Shown piece after piece: positions 1 to 9,451 of a DNA stretch of 64,000 nt (its first letter is position 1; each line of letters begins with the position of its first letter). The notes under the pieces were generated by a model. The model did no database searches, was not told the origin of the DNA, and saw only the letters and a list, made by a program, of their open reading frames with translations. The position numbers were made by a program, and so were the translations under genes. The stretch comes from Dicaeum eximium (Eukaryota > Chordata > Aves > Passeriformes > Dicaeidae), in the NCBI GenBank assembly GCA_013396995.1, contig VWZP01001727.1, forward strand, positions 1,050,009 through 1,114,008. Reading direction: 5' to 3'.

Positions 1-78
1 AAGACCCCAATTATTCTGAGGAGAAAGTCCCCAGATACCTAACAAGACTAAAGCCCAAGGGAAGAATTCCACTTAAAG

Positions 79-233
79 CTATTTCCATTGCAGATGAGTA
101 AAAGTAAGAGCCACATTACTCTTGAAGCCCTCCTTCTTTGGGTTTAGTTGACCGTTGACATCCAGTAGTCTCTTCTCTAGCTCTTGTTTCCTCTCAAAAT
201 TAAGTTCTTCTTTTGACTTTGTTGGGTTTTTAG
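79..233 (-). CDS. BRDT: BRDT exon after the ET domain; left boundary uncertain (donor at 119/118 or stop at 79-81)
   Basis: Opens AKNPTKSKEELNFERKQELE and continues EKRLLDVNGQLN, the conserved post-ET helix of BET proteins. The acceptor is TTTCACATGCAG at 234. In BRD4 and human BRDT the exon boundary falls shortly after GQLNS, so a donor is expected near 120. The only candidate there is a weak GTAATG, which would end the exon at 120. Read straight through, the frame continues SNVALTFTHLQWK to a TAG at 79-81, giving a 649-residue short form. Both boundaries are possible. Confidence 0.75.
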
Positions 234-3200
234 CTGCATGTGAAACAGAAGTTAACAAGCAAACCAGGAAGGAAATCTAATGGGCTTTTTAGAACATCAT
301 TTATGCTACATACCCTGCTTTCTTTGTTTCTTCCTCAAACAGGTTGCTACGTATTTCTCTAGTTCTCTGAGTGTTGAAGCATTTAAAGTTTCAAAGTCTA
401 TTTCTATCTCATCAGGGTTAGAGTTCCTCAGTGCAGGTTCTCTTGACTGTATTATATGGACTACTTTCCCAAGCTTATCTCCAGGGAGTTTATTTATGTC
501 CAAACTCAACTGTCGTTTTTCTTCATAATTCATAGGTTTGGCACCATCTTCATCTTCTGACTTATGCGCCAACAAGAGCTGCTGCATGCTTTTCTTTGAT
601 TGACTGCAGGAAAACAGTATACTGCAGTAACGGCAGTTTAAAATAATTTCACACCCACACAAGTTCCCCACACTTACATGTTTAAAGACAGCTTTCCCTT
701 AGATTTCTTCATGTATTTCAGATTTTTCTTCTTTTGAATCAAGTTTATTTCAGTTTTTCCCTTGTTCTTTCTTTTCTCACTTTTAGCCTTCCTTTTCTTC
801 TTTTCTGGTCTAGACAAGCATGCTTTGGTCAAAACCCACAACTGCTGGTGAAGCGCTTTAAGCTGTCAAAACCAAAAAGAAAACAAAAAAAATCAGAATG
901 CTGATCATCTTGGGTAATGTAGGAGGAACAATAAACTGGTCCTAAATATCACAGGAAATTTGTGGCAGTTGAGTGGATATTAATAGGATGTCTGCTTTCC
1001 AAACGAGATTTATTTTCCAAACATTTTTCTATATTGTATCTTAGTCACAGATTATGCATCTAGAAGATGTAAGACTGTTTATTTTATGCAGACATTTCTA
1101 ACAGCATGTGCCTTTTAGCATTCTGTCAGGAAAACACAAACAGCCCCCCCCAGAGGAAAAAAAAAAACCACTGTAGGGGTTTCCAGCAGTTTCTCTAATT
1201 TCAGGAATTCGGGATGCACATAAATGCCTTATTAGGTTATATTTCTACAGCATTGCTGAATTAGGCAAGTGGGACTGGTCTGATGCATCTTATTTTGCAA
1301 TATTAAGTGGCTAGTTTGGACATAGTAAGAATTTTGGAGAAGAGCTTAACACAACTTTGTTTAAACCTCAGGAATTAGAAGATGGTCAGATGATGAGATT
1401 AGAAATGAGACACACTGAAATACCTCTCTACTGTAAAGGTTGGCTTGTACACTTGCATTTGTTGTTCTGCCTACATTCATAAATTGATGATGATAATCTG
1501 ACAAGGACTGAAAACTATTCCTCATTTGACTAACAGAATGAATGCTAGTTTTCCCCAGAGTTTATAGATACAGCAGCAACAGGTTAAAAAGTTGTGTTCA
1601 AGCAGAAGCAACACCCATCCTACTCCTAATATAAAGCATAGCTTTGCTTCAACGGTTAGCATGAGATACCTTCTTTTCTCTCTCATACTGAGCTTTCTGA
1701 AGAAGAAATGAAGCACTTGCTTTTGTGTGGCTCAAAAGAGACTGAGGGTAAGAACAATGGTTTTGACCATGTGAAAGAAATGACCCTGTTGGAAGAATAT
1801 GCCACTAAGCTACATGTGGTGTGCCTGGAGGCTCTCGTACCACAGGAACACAGATTTTTTTTAAGAAGTTTGAGAGTCCTCTGAAGAAGTGGTAGGCAAG
1901 AGTAGTAGAACAATTGCTCACTTTGTATTTGTTGAGGTGCCATTGGCTTAACATTTGGCAGTGCTTCCAAATGGGAATAAAGTTCTGTATTAAAAATACA
2001 AGTTACTAGAATATTTAAAAAACTGATTTTTGTTGCTAAGCCTTGGAATAGACTATTGAAAGTGGCATTACCAGAGAGATCTTAAGTCACACACATTATG
2101 TACTAAAGCTTACTTGCTCCTGAAGCTTTTTGAGGTGCACTTTTCTCTCCTCTTCAGAGTCTTCAGATGATTTTTCTTCTGAAGAGTTATCATTACTGCT
2201 TTCACTGGAATAAGCTTCTGTCATTAGTCTCACAGACTGTGGCAGATGATCACTCACAACAGGTTCGTCAGGAATTTTAGCAAAGTGCATTTCAAAAACA
2301 TCCTGAAGAGTTAGGTTGGGGAACAGCATATTTTTCAGATTTCTAAAAGTGTTATGCAGGTAATACTTGTAGAACTACACAGCAACACAGTTCAGTAATA
2401 TTAGTAGATTCTACATCAGGGCATGAGATGAACTATTCTTTTTCAAGTCTGACTTAAAAGATAACTCACCTGAAATTTTCTTGCCATAGCAACTATTTCA
2501 TGGTCTGAAGAATTACGTTTGTAGCAGCTCATGAACATTAATCTAACATCTGTAGCAAATTCTTGTATATCATTATATTCAAAGTTATCCATTTTCTTCT
2601 AGAGGGAAAGAAAATTAAGGCACACTTAGTAGATAGCATCACCATAAACTAGAAGAAAGGAGGAACAAGAATTTTAACATATATATATTCAGGTTCAGCT
2701 TGCATCAAGACAGTAAATATTATAAAAACATTATGGAAATGTCTGTGTCTCATGTAAACATTGTCTCTTGAACAAATTAAGACTTGTTTTTCCCTTTTAA
2801 ACAGATTTAATTGCTGAAAGGACTTGGTAGTACTAGTTTCAGCACTTGGTCAAGACAGCAGTGTTTGGGTGGTTTTACTTGGTTCTGAACTCAGCATCTG
2901 TTTTTGATTCTATGCATGGTATTTACACAAAGCTTATTACATAATAGCTCGAGTCAAACTAATGGACTAGAAATTGGGAAATAACCTTTGTATTGTGCAA
3001 GTCAGCTTTCAAGATAATTCTGTAAGCTATTAAAAATTAACATTCCCCAAAAACGTGGAGCTTAACTGGGCTAAATACTTTACCTCATACAAATACGCTC
3101 TGCGCCCACAGAGCACTGTCCACATATCTCCATCTAGAATGGTTGCTTTCCACTAAAAAGGTGAAATGTGTCACAAACATCCAGTGTAGAAGTTCTAGGG

Positions 3201-6200
3201 CACTTCACCAAGAACATTGAGATTGAGGGAAAAGCAGGAGTTGACAGCATTGCATTTTGTTTTATAGGGCATTAACAAGAGCACTGTGTGTACAGACAGA
3301 TATTTAACATGCAGCATGCTTGGAAGGGCTTCATGGAGATCATAATTCCCTCACTACTTGTGTTAGCTTTTTCAGCAGTTAGGTAGATGAGCACTATGTA
3401 TCACCATGTGTCACAAGGAGGCTCAGAAGACTTTCTGCAGTGACCTTGGCTAAGTCTGAAAAACAAATGTATCTTGTTTCTAGGCCCGTTATGTCTATCA
3501 TAGGAGAAGCAGCTTTCATGACACCTTTTCAGCTAACACATTTGAAACCTTGTAATTACACAAGCAGTCTAATTTCCCCAGAAACATACTTACTTTAATG
3601 GTTCCTAGGTCTGTAGGACATTTGGCAATGGCTTGGTTTACACCAGTGGAGAGAGATGCCGCATCTACAGGTTTTATGAAAGGCCATGCATATGCTGCAT
3701 GTTTCTTTGAAAACATTTCTTTAAGTATTGCATTACAATGTTTTAGTTGTCCTGACAACTGGACCTTTTTAATAATTCCAGGTGGCTGTTGAGAATCTGA
3801 AAAGGATTTCTTCAGAAGCTTATTTGTTACCATACATTCATTTTCATCTCTACATGCTTTAACAGCTTTTCTTGCATTAAACATTGCAGAAGATTCACCA
3901 CTTGCTGTGACTATTGAAGTAGAAGGAGTTGTAGTGTCAGCCTTCCTTTTCACACCTTTTTTTGCCTAAGAAAAGAAAAAATATACAAGTGTCCAGAACC
4001 ATAAGAGACTGGTCAGTTTTAGATTATTCTCTTGTCTGTGTGTGTGTCTGCGTGTGTAGCCCAAAAAAAAGTGTCAGAACTTTTACAGCTATTGAAGTCA
4101 GAGCAGAACGCAACAATTCCACAAGCTTAGACTAAAAACCTACAAGGTATTACAAGACTAGCACACCAAGCTCTATCTTAGATGTAAAGGAAAGAAGTAG
4201 ACATACTGCAGGTGAGGCTGAGGTCAGATTTTAGCCATTTGTGAAGATTCTTGGAAGGTAGCAGGTTATGAAATTACCTGCAAGTTGACAGCCACCAGAA
4301 GGGGAAAACTACTGCAATTCATTTCAGGCCTGGTTGAGGGCCTTATGTACATGGTTTATCTCTGTTTTTCTTTAACTTGTGTAAGTATTTGGTTTGGAAG
4401 CCATATAATGCATGCTTTGTCATCAGTGTTCAGACTCTGTGAGAGTGAAGAGTAAATATAAACTATAGGAGAGACTGGCAAAAGTGCCTATTCCTCACTG
4501 GAAGTGCAAAACCAAAACTAAGTCAATACAGGAGTGTTTTCTACATGTTCACATACAACTCAGATTGAAGTAACAAGAATTTGCTTTTGTGAGCTACAAA
4601 CACCTCCCAGGCTAGTTATACAGTGTTTAAGCAAACACGCTAATTTTTGAAGAAAAAAGCATTTGATTTACATAAAAAACCATGAGAAATTATCAAATGG
4701 AACTTTATTTTAGTACTAAAACCATTATCCTTAAGGTGAAGCTTGCAGAAGTATATATAGTAATGCGCTTCAAGAATTATCGTCTTAATTTTGTTTCTTT
4801 GAGAACAACATTTTAAAACCACATTTATAAGAAAAGATGTGCCAAGCAATCATCCCAATTTCTGTTTAGTTTCTAGAATAAGTACTGGCCCAGTTATTTA
4901 GCAGAGACATAGATTTAATAGATATTTCTTACTATCTTCTATTATAACAAAAGTTTCAAAAACATGCAGCAATGAGCATGGCTGCTAAGGTTTTGTCCTC
5001 AGTGCCTGAAGGAACAATTTCAGTATCTTTCTTTCTGAAAGTTATTTGAGGAAACTTACTTTTGTTATAGAGACTGCAGCTGGCATTAAAGCAGTCAGCT
5101 GAGCTGCAGACAGAGGAGTCAGTGTAACCTGGTGTTGCTTTTGAGTCATCACTGGAGGCTGCTCACTGCTTTCAGCTCGTTTCTCATTTGTGCTTAGTTC
5201 ATTTGAAGTCCCAGGGTTGGGCTGCCATATTTCTGGTTATTTTAATACAGGAAATTTTAGAAGTTAAGTCTTAAATGTTGCAGTTAATTTCTTTCATGGT
5301 CATATTGACCAGTTGTCAACATAACCACTCATATACAGGAATCCATAAATAAATGCAAACAAGAGCATTTGTTACTTAAAGCAACACTGGTATCCTCCTC
5401 TACTTGCACCGTTAGTGCTTCAGCTAGAATATCATGCCAAGTTACACCTTATTTGGCTTCAAGAAAGTGTGGATTAACTTCAGACCAAAGATTAAAGAGG
5501 CATCATACTACACTCTGTATATTGTAAAAATATTCTTGCCAAAGAAAATATCAAGTTGTTTTCTACAAACACAAAGACCAAGCAGCAAAGAGTGCAGACT
5601 GCATCATGTAGGTTCATGTTCCCTAAGCATAGTTAATACCTGCATATATTGCTCAGCAATATTACAGATCTCCACTACTAAGATCTGAGAACAGTCTAGA
5701 CCAATGTTTTTCTGTGTTTGGTTTGGCTGATTAGATAATTCACGTCTTTTTCAGCTGTTACTCTGTTTACTTCCCACAGATGTTCACACCTATTAGTTTA
5801 TATAACACAATGCTGAGCAACATGACAGTCTCTGAATTGGAAGTCAGTTCCTCTTCTGAAAAAGGGAAGTTGTTAAAACAAAAAATAATTTCAAAAGTCT
5901 TACAGTAGTATTGTTATTTGTCTGATTGTTATTGTAGTTATTGTTATTTGTCTTACAGTAGTATTGTTATTTGTCTGATTGTTCTGGAAAGAGTAGATAA
6001 CACCCAGACTGTTCAAGAGTTGAGTTGTGACAACGATTTCCTGTTTCCAGTTTTGCTTGCTTAATATATTATAAATTCAGCATATAATACAGGCCTTACC
6101 TTCTGTCTTCTGGCTTTTTCTCTTTCCTTTGAGACTCACTAGTCTTTCTTCTGGTGGCATATGGGCTATTTTCTGCAGAAACACTTTTTCTAGTTCTTCA

Positions 6201-9200
6201 GCCATAAACACAATGTCATCACCTGGCTGAAAAATATGGTCAGTACCATTCAGTAAAGGAGAGGCTGCAGTAATGGCTATCTCATAAAACAACCAGGCTA
6301 GAGAGTCCTGCCCCAACAGATTGAGAAAAGCCACCAGTACTAGACAGGTCTAGAAATCATTGCCATCTCTGCCCCTGCAACTCACTTTAAAGCAAATTAC
6401 TTCACCATTGAAATACTCTCTCTCTCACTGTCCCATTGAAAAATCCTCCTTTAGCTCTGCATACTTTTACAGCAAAAGCCAAAGGGGGCAGATCTGCAAC
6501 TCCCTTATTACCCCTGTGTTCTGAAGAAGCTGTTGAAGCTCAAAGATACTGAGATACAGCCAAAAAATACCCAAGCACAGGGAGATGATCACACTTCAAT
6601 CGGTCAAACTTGTTGAAGGAACAGAGCATGGCTCAGGGTTGCTAGCCTTGGACTTGTACAGCAATGACATAGTGCTTGCTGTTCATGAGCTCTGCAGCTA
6701 AACCCCAGAGATTCTGGATATGGAGTCCCTGTGCAGAAAAAGCTATGCACTCAGTTGTTGGAACAGCAAGCAAGACTTAATGTGTCCTCAGCGTCCCAGT
6801 CCTATCTAAAAAACCTCCCCAAACTCCCGATAAGAGAAAGTAGTTTCAAAAAAATAATGGAAATGTCAACTAACTTACGGTGTGTTCTAATAACCATATT
6901 CTTGTTTTAGACTTGTTTGTATCATTCAATAGAGCCACTTACTGGTAAGCATTTGTGTTCCACATACCTTGTTGTACATGTAGCAGTTCCAGAACATAGT
7001 TTTAAAGTCTTCAATACATTCTGCAGCTTTTGTATAGTAATTGTGTTCCAGACGCTTTTTTATGGTGCCTAAGTCCATAGGTTTTTTTATGATAGTGTAA
7101 TAATCCTATGGTATTGAAAGAATAAGTCACCAAACATATCTTAATATTAGGACATGAAAATTTTTACATGTTTAGTTATGAAAGCTAAATTGCAAGAGAG
7201 AATTGCATTATATTAGAAGCAGTATTTTATTTAAAGGAAAACCTTCCCCTTCAGCCATAGGTACCAAAAATGTAGGAGTTTAGGAAATCTTCACCTTCTA
7301 TTTTGTCCTTGTTCTTCCATGCAACATAAATCATTCAAAGCTCCAAAGAATATTTCTTTCAATAGGCTCCAGAGCTATACTGGTAGTAGCACTTATTAAA
7401 AGTATAGGCACTTCTCATTTGTTGTCTCAAAGCCATTTACACAAAGCAGCACTCCAGTTTACACAACAGAGGAAAAGAAGCCAAACTTCAACACAGTCTG
7501 AGACACTAACAAAAAGAAGCTGCCAAGTTATCACAATTGCTGTCCACATACTTTATCCCTGGCTATATTGGCACTACTCTTGGGGTTGGCCTAGGGAAGA
7601 AATGACAGTATGACTGAAAGGCAGCTGGAATGGGAGCTATCATGATTATTTTAGTAGCAAAGCTAAAGCCTTGTGAGTGAGACCATGAGGCTGTTTCCCT
7701 GATGGTGCATTTAAGAAATTGGAATGAAAATATCCCCACTAAGTTCACATATACATTGTATCAAATACATGGTAATTGTACAAAGTAACTACTACTTCTA
7801 GAGTGTTCTAAAGCTATCCTAACAATCTGTTTTGGTGAAATAGAAAAGCTAAATAAATAAATAGCCTGCACTCTGATGTATCAAAACAAAAATGCAACTA
7901 ATAAGTATTGTCCATTCTGCATCTTCTAACATTTGGAGGAGAAAAGCAAATACTTTTATTGTCCTTGCCATGGAGCCAGATGTTTGCTTGTTACTGTGCA
8001 ATGGCTGAAGTAATACAGACTTTGAGAAGTCAAGAGGCTCCCTTAGAAATCCAGAGAGGCAGAACTGGCCTGAAGCCAGCTGTGAATGTTGTCACAACTC
8101 TGATGGAATGCCCCTTAATGTTAACCCTAACTGACAGCTGCTTCCAAGGAGGAGAAAGGGTAACAAGAGACAGAGAGATAGTCACTTTGTGCTTTTGTAC
8201 AAACTCACCAAATGAGTTTATCACAAGAAACAGTCACAGATAAATCCTTTTGTCTACTCTAAACAGAACCAGTGAGTTGAGAATTAGTCTTGAAAATTTG
8301 TAAGAAAAATATCGATGCTTAAGCTGTTGGAGGGGGAAAAAAGAAAATAATCCAAGGGAACATATCTTGGTTTTATTTAATACCTTTCTACTTATCTACC
8401 ACAAGCACGATCTTCCAGGTAATCTGAAAAACCATTGTGCCAATCACCTATATTTTCATTTGACTGAAAAACATCCAAAACTAGAGTCTAAAAATACCTG
8501 GATGAAAACTACTTGTCACGAGATATTATAGTCATGTACTTTGTTACAATTAAGTTGTAGCATAAATAACATGCACACAGCAGAAGACAAAACTAATTTA
8601 AGCATCATATCTTCTATTTCATGGAAGGATGTTCTTCCACTAGGCTATGATGAGAACCATTGCTCTTTTATTTCCCTGTTTTTGCAGGGACATTTATTTC
8701 CTCTACAAATTTCAGAACAAAGTTATTTGAAATGGAAAAATATTATAGGTGTAATGACTTCTCTGCAACAAAATGGTTCCAGATTTGCCTGTTTACTTCA
8801 GGGGCAATCAGATCTGATTTTCCATCATAAAGTATTTAACATTAAGGCAGCCTAATATTAAAAAAACAAATACTCAAAGGCAAAACAAAATACTCATCAT
8901 ATGCAGTGCTAATAAATATGTCTGAATCAGAGGACAAGTCTGAACACCAATATACAGAAACTTTAAGAGGCCCATTTAAGCATTATTATTATTCCTTAGA
9001 AATGCTGATTTACTAGTTTCAGATCAGAAAAATGAGCAAAAACGCATCATTTCTCTAGACAGAAAACACTTTTCTTGTAGACTTGGATTAATGAGAGCAC
9101 ATTAATAGCAAAAATAGTCTTCCACAATCTGTTGCATTAGGAAAAAACCTTTTTAACATTAATTCACATAATTTACATATTAATACTCTAGTACCAAAAT

Positions 9201-9401
9201 GGTTCTTACAGGCAGATTCAGTGCTGCTGCATCTACAGGTTGGTGAAAGGGCCAGGAAAAGTTGTGTCTCCACATGGCTCTCATGACCACCCTCTGTAAG
9301 TACTGAAGTTGGTTTGTTTGACATCCACTACTTCTGTTATTTATGTATTCTGGTGGAGGAGGGTTCATAATATGGGAACTGTGCTGGCTTTGAACAGACA
9401 T
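79..9401 (-). CDS. BRDT: BRDT gene, coding span of ten exons (bromodomain testis-specific protein; 3' end uncertain)
   Basis: BRDT is the germ-cell BET protein. In mammals it binds acetylated histone H4 in spermatids, helps compact chromatin and drives meiotic and post-meiotic transcription. Seen here: ten minus-strand exons with canonical GT-AG borders whose phases chain without a break (9210-9401, 6968-7105, 6100-6226, 5060-5232, 3594-3965, 2470-2598, 2114-2302, 678-862, 314-603, 120 or 79-233). In order they encode bromodomain 1 (about residues 25-140, with WPF, DYYTII and YNKPGDD), a Ser/Thr/Gln-rich linker, KGVKRKAD, bromodomain 2 (about 285-390), an acidic Ser/Glu stretch, a Lys/Arg-rich stretch and the ET domain (about 526-595). 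The protein-level match to mammalian BRDT is strong throughout, including the N-terminal NPPPPEYIN. Bromodomain 2 is divergent (see findings). The C-terminal third of mammalian BRDT is not visible. BRD2, BRD3 and BRD4 are less likely, because the linker and N-terminus match BRDT and TGFBR3 is the expected neighbour. Confidence 0.93.
314..603 (-). CDS. BRDT: BRDT exon: ET (extraterminal) domain
   Basis: A 290-nt exon coding for the ET domain, with KPMNYEEKRQLSLDINKLPG, VVHIIQSREP and NPDEIEIDFETL all conserved. The ET domain recruits chromatin partners through short basic peptides, and nothing here suggests loss of function. It is preceded by SEDEDGA. Flanking introns are only 74 and 80 nt. 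The acceptor is TTCCTGCAG, the donor GTATGT, and the exon ends with one base of a split codon. Confidence 0.95.
678..862 (-). CDS. BRDT: BRDT exon: lysine-rich segment before the ET domain
   Basis: A 185-nt exon starting LKALHQQLWVLTKA and followed by a strongly basic run (KKKRKAKSEKRKNKGK), the likely nuclear-localisation and basic-interaction region. The LKAVHQQL core is shared across BET proteins. It ends with two bases (AT) of a split codon. The acceptor is TTTTGACAG and the donor GTAAGT. Confidence 0.9.
863..2113 (-). other. BRDT intron (1.25 kb)
   Basis: Intron between the acidic-stretch exon and the lysine-rich exon. No exon, repeat or RNA gene was recognised in it. The short ORFs at 1522-1970 show no similarity I recognise. 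Confidence 0.7.
2114..2302 (-). CDS. BRDT: BRDT exon: end of bromodomain 2 and acidic serine stretch
   Basis: A 189-nt exon (63 codons, phase 0/0) starting DVFEMHFAKIPDEP, the bromodomain 2 C-helix. It continues into a Ser/Glu/Asp-rich run (about residues 410-430) and ends LKKLQEQ. The acidic stretch matches the phosphorylated-site region after bromodomain 2 in BET proteins. The acceptor has a long pyrimidine tract ending CTTCAG and the donor is GTAAGC. Confidence 0.93.
2470..2598 (-). CDS. BRDT: BRDT exon: second half of bromodomain 2
   Basis: A 129-nt exon (43 codons, phase 0/0) from KKMDNFEYNDIQEFATDV to MARKFQ. It covers helix A, helix B and the BC loop. The pocket asparagine is kept, but its context is YKRNSSDHE instead of the BET-typical YKYNPPDHE. 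The acceptor is CCCTCTAG and the donor GTGAGT. Confidence 0.92.
2599..3593 (-). other. BRDT intron within bromodomain 2 (1.0 kb)
   Basis: Separates the two bromodomain 2 exons at the position and phase usual for BET genes. Nothing else was recognised in it. Confidence 0.7.
3594..3965 (-). CDS. BRDT: BRDT exon: basic motif and first half of bromodomain 2
   Basis: A 372-nt exon (124 codons, phase 0/0). It opens with AKKGVKRKADTTTPSTS, nearly identical to mammalian BRDT, and continues through QLKHCNAILKEMFSKKH and the WPF shelf (YAWPFIKPVDA) to DLGTIK. The ZA loop between PVDAASL and DLGTIK is the normal length, but its conserved LHNYYDVVKNPM is replaced by STGVNQAIAKCPT-like sequence. No frameshift is needed to explain this. 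The acceptor is CTTAG and the donor GTAAGT. Confidence 0.93.
3966..5059 (-). other. BRDT intron (1.1 kb) with a short TG-rich tract
   Basis: Intron between the linker exon and the bromodomain 2 exon. It contains a short interrupted (TG)n tract at about 4034-4058. No other feature was recognised. Confidence 0.65.
5060..5232 (-). CDS. BRDT: BRDT exon: linker between the bromodomains
   Basis: A 173-nt exon (58 codons with the carried base) coding for a low-complexity Ser/Thr/Gln/Pro linker, starting EIWQPNPGTS and ending AAVSITK. It corresponds to the poorly conserved mammalian linker before KGVKRKAD. It is assigned by splice sites, phase and position more than by similarity. The donor is GTAAGT. 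Confidence 0.85.
5897..5983. repeat. 53-bp tandem duplication (about 1.6 copies) in a BRDT intron
   Basis: The segment starting GTCTTACAGTAGTATTGTTA at 5897 recurs at 5950. The second copy matches for about 34 bases and then diverges. The unit itself holds internal TTGTTATT repeats, consistent with slippage. It lies in the intron between the helix C exon and the linker exon (5233-6099). Confidence 0.9.
6100..6226 (-). CDS. BRDT: BRDT exon: end of bromodomain 1 (helix C)
   Basis: A 127-nt exon beginning PGDDIVFMAEELEKVF and continuing into a basic tail (KGKRKSQKTE). It completes the BC loop and helix C of bromodomain 1. The acceptor is TTTTTCAG and the donor GTAAGG. It ends with one base of a split codon that the next exon completes as Glu. 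Confidence 0.93.
6227..6967 (-). other. BRDT intron (0.74 kb)
   Basis: Intron splitting bromodomain 1 between YNK and PGDD, a conserved BET intron position. Nothing else was recognised in it. Confidence 0.7.
6968..7105 (-). CDS. BRDT: BRDT exon: bromodomain 1 ZA loop to helix B
   Basis: This 138-nt exon codes for 46 residues, from DYYTIIKKPMDLGTIKKRLE to CYMYNK, and is phase 0 at both ends. It has the ZA-loop tyrosine pair, the PMDL turn and the asparagine of the YNK motif that hydrogen-bonds acetyl-lysine, so bromodomain 1 looks able to bind its ligand. The acceptor ends CATAG and the donor is GTATGT. Confidence 0.94.
7106..9209 (-). other. BRDT intron (2.1 kb)
   Basis: Intron in the bromodomain 1 ZA loop between NLP and DYY. 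Short ORFs on both strands (7419-7748, 7908-8243, 8541-8855) have no recognisable similarity and no splice or start context. Confidence 0.7.
9210..9401 (-). CDS. BRDT: BRDT first coding exon (N-terminus, start of bromodomain 1)
   Basis: Codes for 64 residues, beginning MSVQSQHSSHIMNPPPPEYI, and stops after ALNLP at a GTAAGA donor (phase 0). It carries helix Z and the WPF shelf of bromodomain 1 (FSWPFHQPVDA). The ATG at 9399-9401 is chosen because it aligns with the start of mammalian BRDT about 12 residues before NPPPPEYIN. Confidence 0.93.
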
Positions 9402-9451
9402 CTCTAGTGAGTTTGTGCATCCACTTGTTCAAAGATCATTATGCATTTAAC
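9402..9451 (-). other. BRDT: BRDT 5' UTR part of first coding exon
   Basis: About 50 noncoding bases precede the ATG. A pyrimidine-rich acceptor ending in CAG lies just upstream (reverse complement of about 9452-9475), so the exon probably begins at 9451 and at least one further noncoding exon lies to the right. That exon and its promoter were not located. Confidence 0.6.

Noticed and set aside
3077..3163. Minus-strand segment flanked by acceptor-like and donor-like sequences inside the bromodomain 2 intron
   Set aside because: Its translation has no bromodomain similarity, and the neighbouring exons already join in frame and cover the whole domain, so inserting it would disrupt bromodomain 2.
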